A stretch of 64,000 bases of DNA from Dokdonella koreensis DS-123 (GCF_001632775.1 NZ_CP015249.1:2398686-2462685), one strand, 5' to 3'. Positions 1-10,134 are shown, counted from the stretch's first letter. The notes: generated from the letters alone by a model not told the origin. Numbers and translations are program-made.

Positions 1-414
1 GGCGGCGCTGTCGTAGTGGATGCCCTTGTGGTCGACCGTGACCAGCGACACGGCGATCGCCGGCAGGCCCAGGAAGCGCCCTTCCATCGCCGCCGAGACG
101 GTGCCCGAATAGATCACGTCGTCGCCGAGGTTGGCGGCGTTGTTGATGCCCGAGACGACGATGTCGGGTTCTTGCTCGAGCAGGCCCGACAAGGCGAGAT
201 GGACGCAGTCGGTCGGCGTGCCGGCCACGCGGTAGCGCCCGTCGCCCAGGTGCGCGACCCGGATCGGCTGATCGAGCGTGAGCGAGTTGCTGGCGCCGGA
301 CCGGTCGCGATCGGGAGCCACCACGGTGACCTCGCCCACTTCGCGCAGGCGATGCGCGAGCACGCCGATCCCCGGAGCGTCCACGCCGTCATCGTTGCTG
401 ACAAGAACCCGCAT
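1..414 (-). CDS. surE: 5'/3'-nucleotidase SurE (3' end cut by window edge)
   Basis: This is the N-terminal 138 residues of SurE, a metal-dependent cytoplasmic phosphatase acting on nucleoside monophosphates. The start [15 protein letters not shown] carries the paired aspartates (D8, D9) that bind the metal. The later segments [13 protein letters not shown] and [11 protein letters not shown] are family signatures that include the conserved SGxNxGxN-type loop. The ATG at 414 starts exactly at the SurE motif. The rest of the gene (a full SurE is about 250 residues) lies beyond base 1. It is divergent from the Smr gene at 679 across 264 bases with no other gene. Confidence 0.95.
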   Translation of the reverse strand, partial: MRVLVSNDDGVDAPGIGVLAHRLREVGEVTVVAPDRDRSGASNSLTLDQPIRVAHLGDGRYRVAGTPTDCVHLALSGLLEQEPDIVVSGINNAANLGDDVIYSGTVSAAMEGRFLGLPAIAVSLVTVDHKGIHYDSAA

Positions 415-678
415 CGCACCCCTCGACGAAAACCCGTTGCGCACCGGCACCGTGGCGCTGCAGCCAGCACCTGCCGAGGCATCGGAGGAAAGTGTGGATG
501 ATACCGGATTCGTCCCCCGCTCTTAACCCGGCTGCGGTACGACCGGTGCCGTCGCCTCGGCCAGCGGCCGGATCGTCGAGGGCCGGCGCGGTCGCTCGCG
601 GCGATCGCATCCGGCCCGGTGCGGCAGCCGTGGCGTCGCACGCGGGAAAAAAGCGCGTTTTCCGCGTAGGCTGGCACG

Positions 679-1224
679 ATGAAGCCGGCACCACCGCCCG
701 ACGACGAAGACCGCCAGCTGTTCCGCGACGCGATCGGCCCGGTGCGTCCGCTCGAACGCGGCGGCACCACTGCCCCGCCGCGGCCACGGCCGCCGGCCGA
801 GCCGCTGCAGTTCCTGCGTGACGAAGCGGCGGTCCGCCACGAGTTGCTCGACCATCCGTTCGATCCGGCGGCGATCGAGGTCGGCGAGGAACTGGTCTGG
901 CTGCAGGCGGGTCAGTCGCCGCGCCTGCTGCGGCGCCTGCGGCGCGGCCAGTTCAGTGTCAGTGCCGAGATCGACCTGCACCAGATGACCGTGCCGGTCG
1001 CGCGCGAGGCGATCGGCCAGTTCATCGACGCGTGCCGGCGCGAGCGTGCCTTGTGCGTGCGCATCGTCCACGGCAAGGGACTGCGGTCCAAGGCCGACGG
1101 CCCGGTGCTGAAGAAGCTGACCGACCAGCTGCTGCGCCGGCGTGCCGACGTGCTCGCGTTCGCTTCGGCGCGCCCCGCACAAGGCGGCACCGGCGCGGTG
1201 ATCGTCCTGCTCCGGCCGCTCTGA
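679..1224 (+). CDS. Smr-domain protein (SmrA/SmrB-like)
   Basis: The product is 181 residues. The N-terminal half is basic and proline-rich. The C-terminal half, about residues 95-181, is a complete Smr (small MutS-related) domain: DLHQMTVPVAREAIGQF matches the DLHG-like motif, HGKGLRS the HGxG motif, and GGTGAVIVLLRP the final strand. Smr domains of this class act as nucleases, and E. coli SmrB cleaves mRNA at collided ribosomes. Whether this protein acts on DNA or RNA cannot be told from sequence. The next gene starts 8 bases after its stop. Confidence 0.88.
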   Translation: MKPAPPPDDEDRQLFRDAIGPVRPLERGGTTAPPRPRPPAEPLQFLRDEAAVRHELLDHPFDPAAIEVGEELVWLQAGQSPRLLRRLRRGQFSVSAEIDLHQMTVPVAREAIGQFIDACRRERALCVRIVHGKGLRSKADGPVLKKLTDQLLRRRADVLAFASARPAQGGTGAVIVLLRPL

Positions 1225-1232
1225 CGCTGCGC

Positions 1233-2933
1233 ATGGTGCCCGTCCGCTCGCCGCTCGGCCGCCCGGCGATCGCCTGCCTCGCCGCCGCCGCGGCCTATCT
1301 CGTCGCGGGCGCCGCGGCGATGCTCGTTCTGGCACCGCGCACGCCGTACGCGGACCAATGGCGCCTCTACGCCAAGCTGCTCGAGCAGCCGTTCCTCGCG
1401 GGCGTGGTGTCGGCCGACAACGGGCACCGCGAAGTGCTGCCGAACCTGGTGCGCTGGATCACGCTGCACGGCCTGGACGGCCAGGCCGCGGCGGCGATCG
1501 TGCTCGGACTGGTGCTCGCGCTGGCGGCCGCCGGCATCTGGCTGCGCTCGATCGCCGGTGCCCGGATCGACGCCGGCCGGCGCGCGGCGGCGGCGCTGAT
1601 CGCGGTGCTCGGCCTGTTCTGGCTCGGCAACGAACGGGCGCTCGCGCACGACCACGAGTCGGTGCGCGTCTACCTGATCGTGCTGTGCCTGTTCGGCGCC
1701 CTCGTCCAGGTCGCCAGACCGCAGCCGACGCTGCGGGCGACCGTGGCGGCGACCCTGCTGGCCCTGCTGGCGACGCTGTCGTTCGGCAGCGGGATCGCCA
1801 GCTTCGCCGCGCTGGCCGTCGTCCTCGCACTCGGGCGTGCGAGGTCCGCGGCCTGGGTGGTCCTGCTGGCGGGCCTGGCGACGGCGCTGGCGCTTTACCT
1901 GGGCGGTGCGACGGCGAGCGTCACCGGAACGCTGGTGATCGATCCTGCCGCACAGGCGATCGTGCTGCTGCGCTGGCTGGCCACGCCATTCGTCTACGTC
2001 CTCTGGCCGCTGGTCGACCCGGCGGTCGCCGGGCAACTGCCCGGCGGCGTCACGGCGCGGGCGGCGACCGCGATCGCCGTCGCGTTCACGAACCTGTTCG
2101 GACCGGTGCAGACCTCTCCGCTTCCGCAGGCCCTGGTCGGCGCGGCCGGCGGCCTCGCCCTGCTGGCCGCCTCCTGGCGGGCCTGGCGCGCGCCCGCGGA
2201 CACCGATCCCGCCCGGCGCGTGGCGCTCGGCATCGCCTGGTTCGGGTTGGCCGTCGGCGGTCTGGTCGCGATCTCGCGGACCGGCTACTTCATCCAATTC
2301 CCGGACCAGGTGCACGCACCGCGCTACCTGCCCTGGTCGAGCCTGTTCTGGGCCGGCCTGCTGGTCGCCGCCGTGCTGCGCCCCGGTGGCCGGCTGCGCC
2401 CGGCCGCCGTCCTGGCCGTGGCGCTGCTGGTGCTGCCCAGCACGTTCTGGATGGTCCTGCTCGCGCGATCGATGCAGGTCCGGGCCGAACAGGTGGCGAC
2501 CGCGGCCGCCGTCGGCGTGCTGCCGCCGGACCTGGCGCTCGGCGAGACCGTCGCGGACGAGCTGGCCGCGGCGCTGCCGCTGCTGGCCGATCGCGGCATC
2601 GCGATGTACGCCTGGCCCGAGGTTCGCTGCCTCGGCAAGCCCGTGCAGGCCGGCGCGGTACGGCCGGTCGCGGTACGGGAACTGCACGTGGAGACGACCG
2701 GCAACCGGCTTGGCCAGCCGGGACTCCGTATCACCTACCGCGAAGACGAGGACGGCGCCGCGGGCCGCCGGATGATCCTCGATGCCGGAGGCACCCTGCG
2801 CGGCCTGGCGCTGCCGGATCCTGCAGCAGGTCCGGGACGCTGGCACGGCTGGGTCACGGATGCCGGTGCGAATGGCGAAGGCTTCTCGCCGCTGATCGTC
2901 CAGGCCATCGGCGAACCGCTGTGCGAGCCGTGA
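1233..2933 (+). CDS. Polytopic inner-membrane protein of unknown function
   Basis: The 566-residue product has about ten hydrophobic segments through residue ~420, followed by a soluble, probably periplasmic C-terminal region of about 130 residues. The ATG at 1233 lies 8 bases after the Smr gene. The first loop reads TPYADQWRLY and then NGHREVLPNLVRW. An aspartate-containing first periplasmic loop with a later histidine-arginine pair recalls GT-C-fold lipid-linked sugar transferases, but I recognise no specific family. Its tail runs nearly to the convergent batD stop at 2950. I assign no function beyond membrane protein. Confidence 0.72.
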   Translation: MVPVRSPLGRPAIACLAAAAAYLVAGAAAMLVLAPRTPYADQWRLYAKLLEQPFLAGVVSADNGHREVLPNLVRWITLHGLDGQAAAAIVLGLVLALAAAGIWLRSIAGARIDAGRRAAAALIAVLGLFWLGNERALAHDHESVRVYLIVLCLFGALVQVARPQPTLRATVAATLLALLATLSFGSGIASFAALAVVLALGRARSAAWVVLLAGLATALALYLGGATASVTGTLVIDPAAQAIVLLRWLATPFVYVLWPLVDPAVAGQLPGGVTARAATAIAVAFTNLFGPVQTSPLPQALVGAAGGLALLAASWRAWRAPADTDPARRVALGIAWFGLAVGGLVAISRTGYFIQFPDQVHAPRYLPWSSLFWAGLLVAAVLRPGGRLRPAAVLAVALLVLPSTFWMVLLARSMQVRAEQVATAAAVGVLPPDLALGETVADELAAALPLLADRGIAMYAWPEVRCLGKPVQAGAVRPVAVRELHVETTGNRLGQPGLRITYREDEDGAAGRRMILDAGGTLRGLALPDPAAGPGRWHGWVTDAGANGEGFSPLIVQAIGEPLCEP

Positions 2934-2949
2934 CCGCGCGCGCTGCGTT

Positions 2950-4647
2950 TCAGCGATCCGGGTACAACGCCGGCAAGACCGAAGCCGCTTCGCGCGATCG
3001 TGGCCGGTCGCGCCAGCGGAGACCGCCGCGGAACGACCGCTCCAGGCGTGCGCCGAGTCCGTCCGCCGGCGCATCGGCGTAGCGCACACGTTGCAGCGCG
3101 AGCAGGGCTTCGCGCTGTTCGTCGTCGGCCAGTTCGGCGATGACCTCGCCCACGTTGCGCAGCTGCGGGCGTTCGACCCGGGCCCAGGCGATCAGGCTGC
3201 GCTCGGCACCGGCCAGCTCGCCGAGTGCGGCCGCTCGCAGGAACAGGGTCCGCGCAGTCCCCGCATCGGCAACCGGTGACGTGGCAGGCGCTGCCACCGG
3301 CGCCCGGCGCTGCGAGCGCCGCCACCACAGTACCAGCGTCGCCAGCCAGAGGCCGAAGCCGGCGATCGCCACCCATTGCCAGGTGCGGGTCGAAGCGACC
3401 ACGGCGGGTGCCTCGCCCGATGCCGGCGGCGGCGCCGGGTCGGCGGTTGCGGCGGGAACGGCCGGGCTCGCCACCGGCGGCGGTGCCGCACCGGCCGCGG
3501 CCGGCAGCACGTCCACCGTACGCGCCGGCAGTACCGCCGTGGCTTCGCTGCCGGTGGTGGTGTTCCACCAGCGTATCGCGAGCGCCGGCAGCTCCAGCTT
3601 GCCCGGACGCGTCGGCACCACGGCGAACTTGCGCACGCGCTCGCCGAACAGCCAGGTGCCGTCGTCGCGCGTGGTCACCTGCGACTTGTCCGGATAGATC
3701 TCGGCGCCGTCCAGGACCGGGAACTCCAGCTCCGGCAACTGCTCGTAGCCCAGTCCCTGCGCGCGCAGCCGCACCGTGCGCGTGACCGGATCGCCGACAC
3801 GCACCTCGGCCGGCAGGTCACTCTCGTCGCTCAGCGTCAGCTCGACCGCGGGCAGCCACGCGCCCGCCCCCCAGGCGGCCGGCCGCGGCCGGACATGCAG
3901 ATCGACCGCATCCGAACTGGCCGAGACCGCCCGGCCGCGATTGAAGAAACCGGTCGGGTCGCGCGGGTCCAGCGCGCTGCCGCGGAACACCAGGGCCGGG
4001 ATGCGCAGCGTGCCGCTCGCCTCGGGGATCAGCGCGTAGTGACGCTCGACGACGTGATACCGGCGCTCGCCGATGTTGGCGACATAGCGGCGATCCTGGC
4101 CGAGCCGCTGCACGACCAGTCCATCGGCCTTCGGCTCGCCGAGGTTGCCGTCGGTCAGGTCGAAGGCGAAGTAGAGCTTGACCGCATAACGGATCTGCTG
4201 CTGGACGTAGGGCGCCAGTGGATCGGCGGTGACCTCGACGAAGATGTCGTCGCCGGGCTTGCCCTGGGCGCCGGACGGCTGCGGCAGCACCGTCAGCGTC
4301 AGCGGCTCGGTCTGCGCGCCACCGACCGTGATCGCCGGTACGGTCAGCACGCCCTCCTGCTTGGGTTCGAGCGCGACCGCCCACAGCGTCTTCACGGCAG
4401 TCGCGCCGTTGACGATGTTGACCTGGCGGCTGGACTGCGTGCCCAACTGGCGGAAATCGCGATCGAGCGCCGAGAAGTCGGGTTGCCCGCCGCCGCCCTG
4501 GCTCTCGACGTTCAAGGTCACGCTTTCGCCGAGCTGCATCGTGTCGCGGTCGAGCCAGGCGCGAACGCCGCCGTCGGCCGCACCGGCCAGCGCGGCGAAG
4601 AGCAGCGCCAGCGCCGCGACGATGCCGCGCGCCATTCGAATCATCAT
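2950..4647 (-). CDS. batD: BatD family protein (aerotolerance operon)
   Basis: This 565-residue BatD-type protein is the last gene of the MoxR/Bat operon. It has an N-terminal signal segment (residues 1-22). Repeated beta-sandwich modules follow, starting at about residue 25 with WLDRDTMQLGESVTLNV, the characteristic BatD opening. A Pro/Ala-rich linker leads to a transmembrane helix (WVAIAGFGLWLATLVLWW) and a cytoplasmic tail. BatD proteins are thought to be periplasmic partners of the VWA proteins BatA and BatB. The ATG at 4647 overlaps the batB stop (ATGATG), which decides the start. A shorter reading from 4644 is also possible. Confidence 0.9.
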   Translation of the reverse strand: MMIRMARGIVAALALLFAALAGAADGGVRAWLDRDTMQLGESVTLNVESQGGGGQPDFSALDRDFRQLGTQSSRQVNIVNGATAVKTLWAVALEPKQEGVLTVPAITVGGAQTEPLTLTVLPQPSGAQGKPGDDIFVEVTADPLAPYVQQQIRYAVKLYFAFDLTDGNLGEPKADGLVVQRLGQDRRYVANIGERRYHVVERHYALIPEASGTLRIPALVFRGSALDPRDPTGFFNRGRAVSASSDAVDLHVRPRPAAWGAGAWLPAVELTLSDESDLPAEVRVGDPVTRTVRLRAQGLGYEQLPELEFPVLDGAEIYPDKSQVTTRDDGTWLFGERVRKFAVVPTRPGKLELPALAIRWWNTTTGSEATAVLPARTVDVLPAAAGAAPPPVASPAVPAATADPAPPPASGEAPAVVASTRTWQWVAIAGFGLWLATLVLWWRRSQRRAPVAAPATSPVADAGTARTLFLRAAALGELAGAERSLIAWARVERPQLRNVGEVIAELADDEQREALLALQRVRYADAPADGLGARLERSFRGGLRWRDRPRSREAASVLPALYPDR

Positions 4648-6548
4648 GGGCCGTTTCCTCCGCCTTGCTGCCGGCGCTGGTACTCGAGCAGGAACTTGCG
4701 CCGCAGCAGGCCGCCGGGATCGTCGGGGATCCTCTCCATCCATTGCTTCATCGCCTGCTGCTGTTCCTGGTCGGCCGCTTCCTGGGCCGACAGCGCAGGG
4801 GCTTCGCCGGGCTTCTTCGGCTCGCCGGCTGCCGGTGCCTGGCCGCCCTTGCCCTGCGCCAGCGCCTGGTCGATGGCTTCGGAAAGCGCCTGCTTCTGGC
4901 CGGCCCGTTCGGCCTCCGTGGACGCGGGATCGTCGGGCTTGCCGGCGTCGGAGGCCTTGCCGTCGCCGGCATCCTTCGGCGTGCCGGACGAAGCCGGTTC
5001 GTCCTGGCCCTGCTGGCCGTCGGCGGCCGGATCCTGTGCCGGCGCGGACTGGCCGCCCTGCCCGCCCTGCGACGGCTCACCGGACTGGCCGGGGTCCTGT
5101 CCCTGCCCCTCGGGCTGGGACTCCCCGGTCTCGCCCGGCTGCCCTTCCGGCGGCGGCGAGGACGGCTGTTGCGCCTGCTGCTGCTCGAGCCACTCCTCGA
5201 TCGCCTGCCGGTTGGCCTTCGCATCGGCCATGTCGGGCGCCTGACCGAGCGCGCGATCGTAGGCGGCGATGGCCTCCTCGTACTTGCCGAGCTTGGCCAG
5301 TGCATTGCCCTCGTTGTAGGCCGCTTCGGCGCCTTCGGCCTGCTGCCAGGCCTGCACGGCCGCCTGGTAGTCGCCGGCGCGGAACGCCGCGCTGCCGCGC
5401 CAGTCCGGTGAACGGGCCACCTCCAGCGCCGTCTTGGCGTCGCCGGCGCTCAGCGCCGCCGCCGCCTGCTGGTCCTGGCGCCGCCAGAGATCGGCCAGCG
5501 AGGCCGCACCGGCGTGCGGCGCCGGCAGCACCACGCACACGGCGAGCGCCATCAGCCAGCCCCGGCGGAAGCCCGCCAGCGCGACCGGCAGCATCAGCAG
5601 GAGCAGCCACGGCCCGCGATCGCGAAAGCGCGCGCTCCGGGCGGCATCATCCAGTTCCGTCGCGTTGCCGCGTGTCGCCGGTGCCGAGCCGAGCAAGGCA
5701 TCCAGGTCGCCGCCGTCGGCGCTCACTGCGACGTAGCGTCCCTTGCCGCCGGCGGCCACCGCCTGCAGGCGATCCTCCTCCAGCTTGGGCACGAGGATCT
5801 CGCCGCCGGGGCTCTTGAGGAAGCCGCCGTCGGGCAAGGCCACCGGCGCGCCGGCCGCCGTGCCGACGGCGAGTACCGAGACGTGCAGGCCCTGCGCCGC
5901 CGCGGCCGCGGCCGCAGCGGCGGCATCGGCGGACGCGCTGTCGGCGATCACGATGATCTCGCCGCTGCGGGCGCCGGCCTGCCGGATCAGGTCGACCGCG
6001 CGCTCGATCGCGCGGCCGGTCGCGTTGCCGGAGACCGGCATGACGGTCGGATCGAGCGCCTGCACCAGGTTGCGCACGGTGTTGACGTCGTCGGTCAGCG
6101 GCGCCGCGACGAATGCGTCGCCGGCATAGCCGATCAGCGCCGTCTGCTGGTCGCGGCTGCGGTCGAGGATGTCGCCGATCTTGTGGCGGGCCCGCTCCAG
6201 GCGGCTCGGCTTGAGGTCCTGCGCGAGCATCGACGGGGCCAGCTCCAGCACGATGACACGGGCCGACTCGTTGCGGTACAGCGGCATCGGCTCGCGTTCC
6301 CAGGCGGGACCGGCCAGCGCCAGGCAGCCGATCGTCCAGGCCGCCGCCGCGACCCAGCGCGAACCGCGCCCGGCCCGGTCGTCGCCGCTTTCGAGCAGAT
6401 GCGGCAGCAGCTGCGGGTCGACCGCGTGGCGCCAGGCGCCGGCATCGGCGCGGCGCAGGCGCCCGCTCGCCAGCAGCAGCGGCAACGCCAGCAGGGCCAG
6501 CAGCCAGAGCGGCCGCAGGAAGTGGAAGTCGGCCAGCGCGGACGTCAC
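4644..6548 (-). CDS. batB: BatB-type VWA protein fused to TPR (BatB/BatC)
   Basis: The 634-residue membrane protein has two N-terminal transmembrane helices (about 11-28 and 65-80), a von Willebrand factor A domain (about 95-290), a pair of hydrophobic helices near 300-345, and TPR repeats (about 350-450). A Gln/Gly/Pro-rich low-complexity segment of about 130 residues follows. This combines what other bacteria encode as separate BatB and BatC. The MIDAS motif is altered: E102-L-A104-P-S106 replaces DxSxS, although the later APLTDD threonine is kept. It starts with GTG, overlapping the batA stop (GTGA), and overlaps batD downstream. Confidence 0.9.
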   Translation of the reverse strand: MTSALADFHFLRPLWLLALLALPLLLASGRLRRADAGAWRHAVDPQLLPHLLESGDDRAGRGSRWVAAAAWTIGCLALAGPAWEREPMPLYRNESARVIVLELAPSMLAQDLKPSRLERARHKIGDILDRSRDQQTALIGYAGDAFVAAPLTDDVNTVRNLVQALDPTVMPVSGNATGRAIERAVDLIRQAGARSGEIIVIADSASADAAAAAAAAAAQGLHVSVLAVGTAAGAPVALPDGGFLKSPGGEILVPKLEEDRLQAVAAGGKGRYVAVSADGGDLDALLGSAPATRGNATELDDAARSARFRDRGPWLLLLMLPVALAGFRRGWLMALAVCVVLPAPHAGAASLADLWRRQDQQAAAALSAGDAKTALEVARSPDWRGSAAFRAGDYQAAVQAWQQAEGAEAAYNEGNALAKLGKYEEAIAAYDRALGQAPDMADAKANRQAIEEWLEQQQAQQPSSPPPEGQPGETGESQPEGQGQDPGQSGEPSQGGQGGQSAPAQDPAADGQQGQDEPASSGTPKDAGDGKASDAGKPDDPASTEAERAGQKQALSEAIDQALAQGKGGQAPAAGEPKKPGEAPALSAQEAADQEQQQAMKQWMERIPDDPGGLLRRKFLLEYQRRQQGGGNGP

Positions 6549-7549
6549 GGGCCGGCCTGCAGGCCGCGCAGCCGGAAGCCCGGCAGCACCAGCGCAAAGC
6601 CGCCGGCCAGCAGCGAGAGGGCCAGCGGCGGCCAGTACAGCTCCTGGACCGGGCGCAGGCTGTCGGCCTTGTCGGCGGCCGGCTCGAGCTGGTCGATGGC
6701 GGCATAGATGCCGGCCAGCTCGCCGCTGTTGCGCGCGCGGAAGTAGCGCCCGCCGGTCTGCTCCGCCATGGCCTGCAGCATCGCCTCGTCCAGGTCCTCG
6801 GACGGGTTGACGATGCGGCTGCCGAACAGGCTGTCCACCCGCATTGCCTCGGCGCCGATGCCGATCGTGTAGATGCGCACGTGGTTGGCGCCGGCCAGCT
6901 CCGTGGCCTTGCGCGGATCGAGTTCGCCGGCGTTGTTGACGCCGTCGGTCAGGAGCACCAGCACGCGCTGGTTCTCGGGCCGGTCGCGCAGGCGCTTGAC
7001 TGCCAGGCCCACCGCATCGCCGATCGCCGTCTCGCGCCCGGCCAGCCCGATCGCCGACTCGTGCAGCTGGCGCGCCACGGTCCCGAGATCGAACGTCAGC
7101 GGGACCAGCAGATAGGCGCGGCTGCCGAACAGGATCAGGCCGACGCGGTCGCCCTTGCGCCGCTCGACGAAGTCGGCGCCGATCGCCTGGATCACGTTGA
7201 AGCGCGGCGTCGGCACCGTCGTGGAACCGAGCTGCATGTCCTCGATGCTCATGCTGCCGGAGGTGTCGACGGCGAGCAACAGGTCACGGCCGGTGCGGGC
7301 CACGTCCTCGGGCGGGCCGAGCCATTGCGGCCGCGCAGCGGCGACCACCAGCAGCAGCCAGGCGGCGAGCGCGAGCCAGCGCCGCAAGCGCGGCACCGGC
7401 GCCGGTTGCGAGGCGGTGTCGAGCACCAGCCCCGGATGCGGCAGGCGCAGTGCGCTGCCGCTGCCGGTCCGCCCGCGTGGCAGCAGCCAGGCCGCCAGCA
7501 GCGGCAGCGGCAGTGCGGCGAGCAGCCAGGGCCAGGCCAGCTCAAACAC
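6545..7549 (-). CDS. batA: BatA-type VWA membrane protein
   Basis: The 334-residue protein has N-terminal helices (about 5-23 and 58-72), a VWA domain with an intact MIDAS (D95-T-S97-G-S99, later VPLTFD and LLTDGVNNAG), and a C-terminal transmembrane helix near 305-325. BatA and BatB are inner-membrane metal-binding adaptors that work with a MoxR AAA+ ATPase. The start is the GTG at 7549, read inside the end of the DUF4381 gene (GTGTTTGA overlap). It gives the usual short cytoplasmic N-terminus FELAWPW. Upstream ATGs in this frame would only add an unrelated arginine-rich extension. Confidence 0.9.
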   Translation of the reverse strand: MFELAWPWLLAALPLPLLAAWLLPRGRTGSGSALRLPHPGLVLDTASQPAPVPRLRRWLALAAWLLLVVAAARPQWLGPPEDVARTGRDLLLAVDTSGSMSIEDMQLGSTTVPTPRFNVIQAIGADFVERRKGDRVGLILFGSRAYLLVPLTFDLGTVARQLHESAIGLAGRETAIGDAVGLAVKRLRDRPENQRVLVLLTDGVNNAGELDPRKATELAGANHVRIYTIGIGAEAMRVDSLFGSRIVNPSEDLDEAMLQAMAEQTGGRYFRARNSGELAGIYAAIDQLEPAADKADSLRPVQELYWPPLALSLLAGGFALVLPGFRLRGLQAGP

Positions 7550-8012
7550 GGGGATGCTCCGTCGCCAGCGCCCGCTCCAGCCAGCGCCGCGCCAGCTGCA
7601 GCAAAGCCGACGGGTCGATGTCGCTGCTGCGCCGGTACGGCGCATCGAGCAGGACCCGGCCGGGGCCGTCGGCGAAGCCGCCTTCGCCGTGGCGGTCGAG
7701 GAAGGCCAGCCAGGCCTCGCCGGGAAGCGCGGCAGCCTGGCGGTCGATCAGCAGGCTGGCGCGCCGCAGCAGCAGCGAAACGCCGCCGGCCAGGCGCACC
7801 GGGTCGCTCGTATCGGTGGCCAGGCGGTCCAGTTCGGCCAGCACGTCGCCGCGCCAGCGACGCACACGGCGCCGGCCGCGCAACCGCCAGGCGAGCCAGC
7901 ACGCACCGGCCAGCACCAGCACGGCCAGCACCCACCAGCCGGGCGCCGGCGGCCACCACGCCGGCTCGGGCGGCAGGTGGATGTCGCGCAGGACCGGCGC
8001 TTCGGCGTTCAT
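7542..8012 (-). CDS. DUF4381-type membrane protein of the Bat operon
   Basis: The 156-residue protein has one transmembrane helix (about 27-45, WWVLAVLVLAGACWLAWRL), a basic stretch and a helical cytoplasmic region. The N-terminal LRDIHLPPEPAWWPPAPGWW and the later GEAWLAFLDRH are typical of DUF4381 proteins, which sit between DUF58 and BatA genes in many gammaproteobacteria. Their molecular role is unknown. The ATG at 8012 overlaps the DUF58 stop (ATGA), and its own stop lies inside batA. Confidence 0.87.
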   Translation of the reverse strand: MNAEAPVLRDIHLPPEPAWWPPAPGWWVLAVLVLAGACWLAWRLRGRRRVRRWRGDVLAELDRLATDTSDPVRLAGGVSLLLRRASLLIDRQAAALPGEAWLAFLDRHGEGGFADGPGRVLLDAPYRRSSDIDPSALLQLARRWLERALATEHPRV

Positions 8013-8926
8013 GCGATGCCCGTCACCACGCGCGAGCGAGCCAGCAGCGGTGCCAGCGTCCGCTTCAGGTCCGCGTCGGTATCCAGCTCGAGCACGCGCA
8101 CGCCGATGCGCAGGCTCTCGGCGCGCACGCGATCGCGCGCGGCCGAGAAATGGCGCGGCCATTCCGCGCGCAGGTGCGCGTCGGAAAAATCCAGCGTCTG
8201 CTTCACGCCGCCGCTGCTGAGTGCATAGCGGCCCGGCGGCGGCGGCGCCATCTCGAGCGCGTCGCGCAACAGCACCGCGGCGATGTCGTGACGGGCCGCC
8301 AGTTGCGCCAGCGGCGACCAGGCGGCCGGATCGGCGTCGAACCCGTCGCTCAGTACCACCAAGCGCATGCCCGGCCGCAGCAGGCGGCGGATGCGCGGCA
8401 TCACCGACGACCAGGGCGCCAGCAGGCCCGGATCGGCGGCCGCATCCCAGTCGCGCAGCGCGCGCAGCACGCGCAGCACGCCGCGACGGCCGCCCGCCGG
8501 CTTGACCTCGCCGCCGATGCCGCCGCCGAAGCCGATCAGGCCGACGCGATCCCCGCCATCGGCCGCCAGCCATGCGAGCAGGGCCGCGGCACGTCCGGCC
8601 TGCACGCTCTTGAAGCGCTTGCGCGTACCGAAGCGCATGCCGGGGTTGAAATCGACCGCCAGCAGCAGGCCCTGCTCGCGCTCTTCCTCGAACACCTTCG
8701 TATGCGCGCGGCCGCTGCGCGCGGTCAGGCGCCAATCCATGTGACGGATGTCGTCGCCCGCCTGGTAGATGCGCGATTCGCGGAAATCCACGCCGCGGCC
8801 GCGCCAGCGCGAGGCATGGCTGCCGCTGCGCACCGCGGCGGAGCGGCGCGGCTCGGCCAGGCGGCCGCCCTGGGCCAGCACGCGCAGCGCGATGAGTTCG
8901 TCGAGATCGGTAGCGGTTGCGGACAT
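8009..8926 (-). CDS. DUF58 domain protein
   Basis: The 305-residue soluble protein carries the DUF58 core: RGVDFRESRIYQAGDDIRH, then MDWRLTARSGRAHTKVF, around residues 45-80. A VWA-like region follows (LLLAVDFNPGMRFGTR, with D-x-N-x-G replacing the metal-binding DxSxS). DUF58 proteins are the cytoplasmic partner encoded between MoxR ATPases and Bat VWA proteins. The start is taken at ATG 8926; an in-frame ATG at 8938 would add four residues. It is separated from moxR by 128 bases in which I see no gene. Confidence 0.9.
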   Translation of the reverse strand: MSATATDLDELIALRVLAQGGRLAEPRRSAAVRSGSHASRWRGRGVDFRESRIYQAGDDIRHMDWRLTARSGRAHTKVFEEEREQGLLLAVDFNPGMRFGTRKRFKSVQAGRAAALLAWLAADGGDRVGLIGFGGGIGGEVKPAGGRRGVLRVLRALRDWDAAADPGLLAPWSSVMPRIRRLLRPGMRLVVLSDGFDADPAAWSPLAQLAARHDIAAVLLRDALEMAPPPPGRYALSSGGVKQTLDFSDAHLRAEWPRHFSAARDRVRAESLRIGVRVLELDTDADLKRTLAPLLARSRVVTGIA

Positions 8927-9054
8927 GGGCGGTATCAACCGCGAAGGATCGTTCGTTGGCCGAAAGTACCGCTCCCGCTCGGGAACGGATTCCCCCCCTT
9001 GTCGCTCCCCCCCGTTTCGCTGCTGCGCATCCTTAAGATTCCGTGGTCCATTCC

Positions 9055-10041
<987 letters not shown>

Positions 10042-10099
10042 GAGGGGATGTGGAAACGGCCAGTATGATCGCACGCGAACGCGCGGGGCACGGCTGTGG

Positions 10100-10134
10100 A
10101 CAGCGCCGCGGCGCATTGGTTCAGCGCCGCGGCG
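10100..10134. repeat. Two 14-bp direct repeats, each palindromic, 21 bp apart
   Basis: CAGCGCCGCGGCGC occurs at 10100-10113 and again at 10121-10134. Each copy contains the 12-bp perfect palindrome GCGCCGCGGCGC. The period is 21 bp, two helical turns. The pair lies 59-93 bases upstream of the moxR ATG and directly downstream of the EAL gene stop. It could be an operator for the moxR/bat operon or part of the 3' end of the upstream transcript. Confidence 0.6.

Noticed and set aside
641-669. Imperfect hairpin CGCGGGAAAA...TTTTCCGCG upstream of the Smr gene, considered as a terminator
   Set aside because: It sits between divergent genes where no transcript should end, and the pairing needs a bulge; probably incidental.
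912-3089. Minus-strand open frame of about 725 codons opposite the Smr and membrane-protein genes
   Set aside because: Highly repetitive Arg/Gln/Asp composition without domains; the plus strand holds a clear Smr domain and a protein with regular transmembrane segments.
7550-7645. Longer N-terminus for BatA from an upstream ATG
   Set aside because: The extension is Arg/Ser/Trp-rich, out of keeping with the BatA N-terminal helix, and lies inside the DUF4381 coding region; the GTG at 7549 fits the family.
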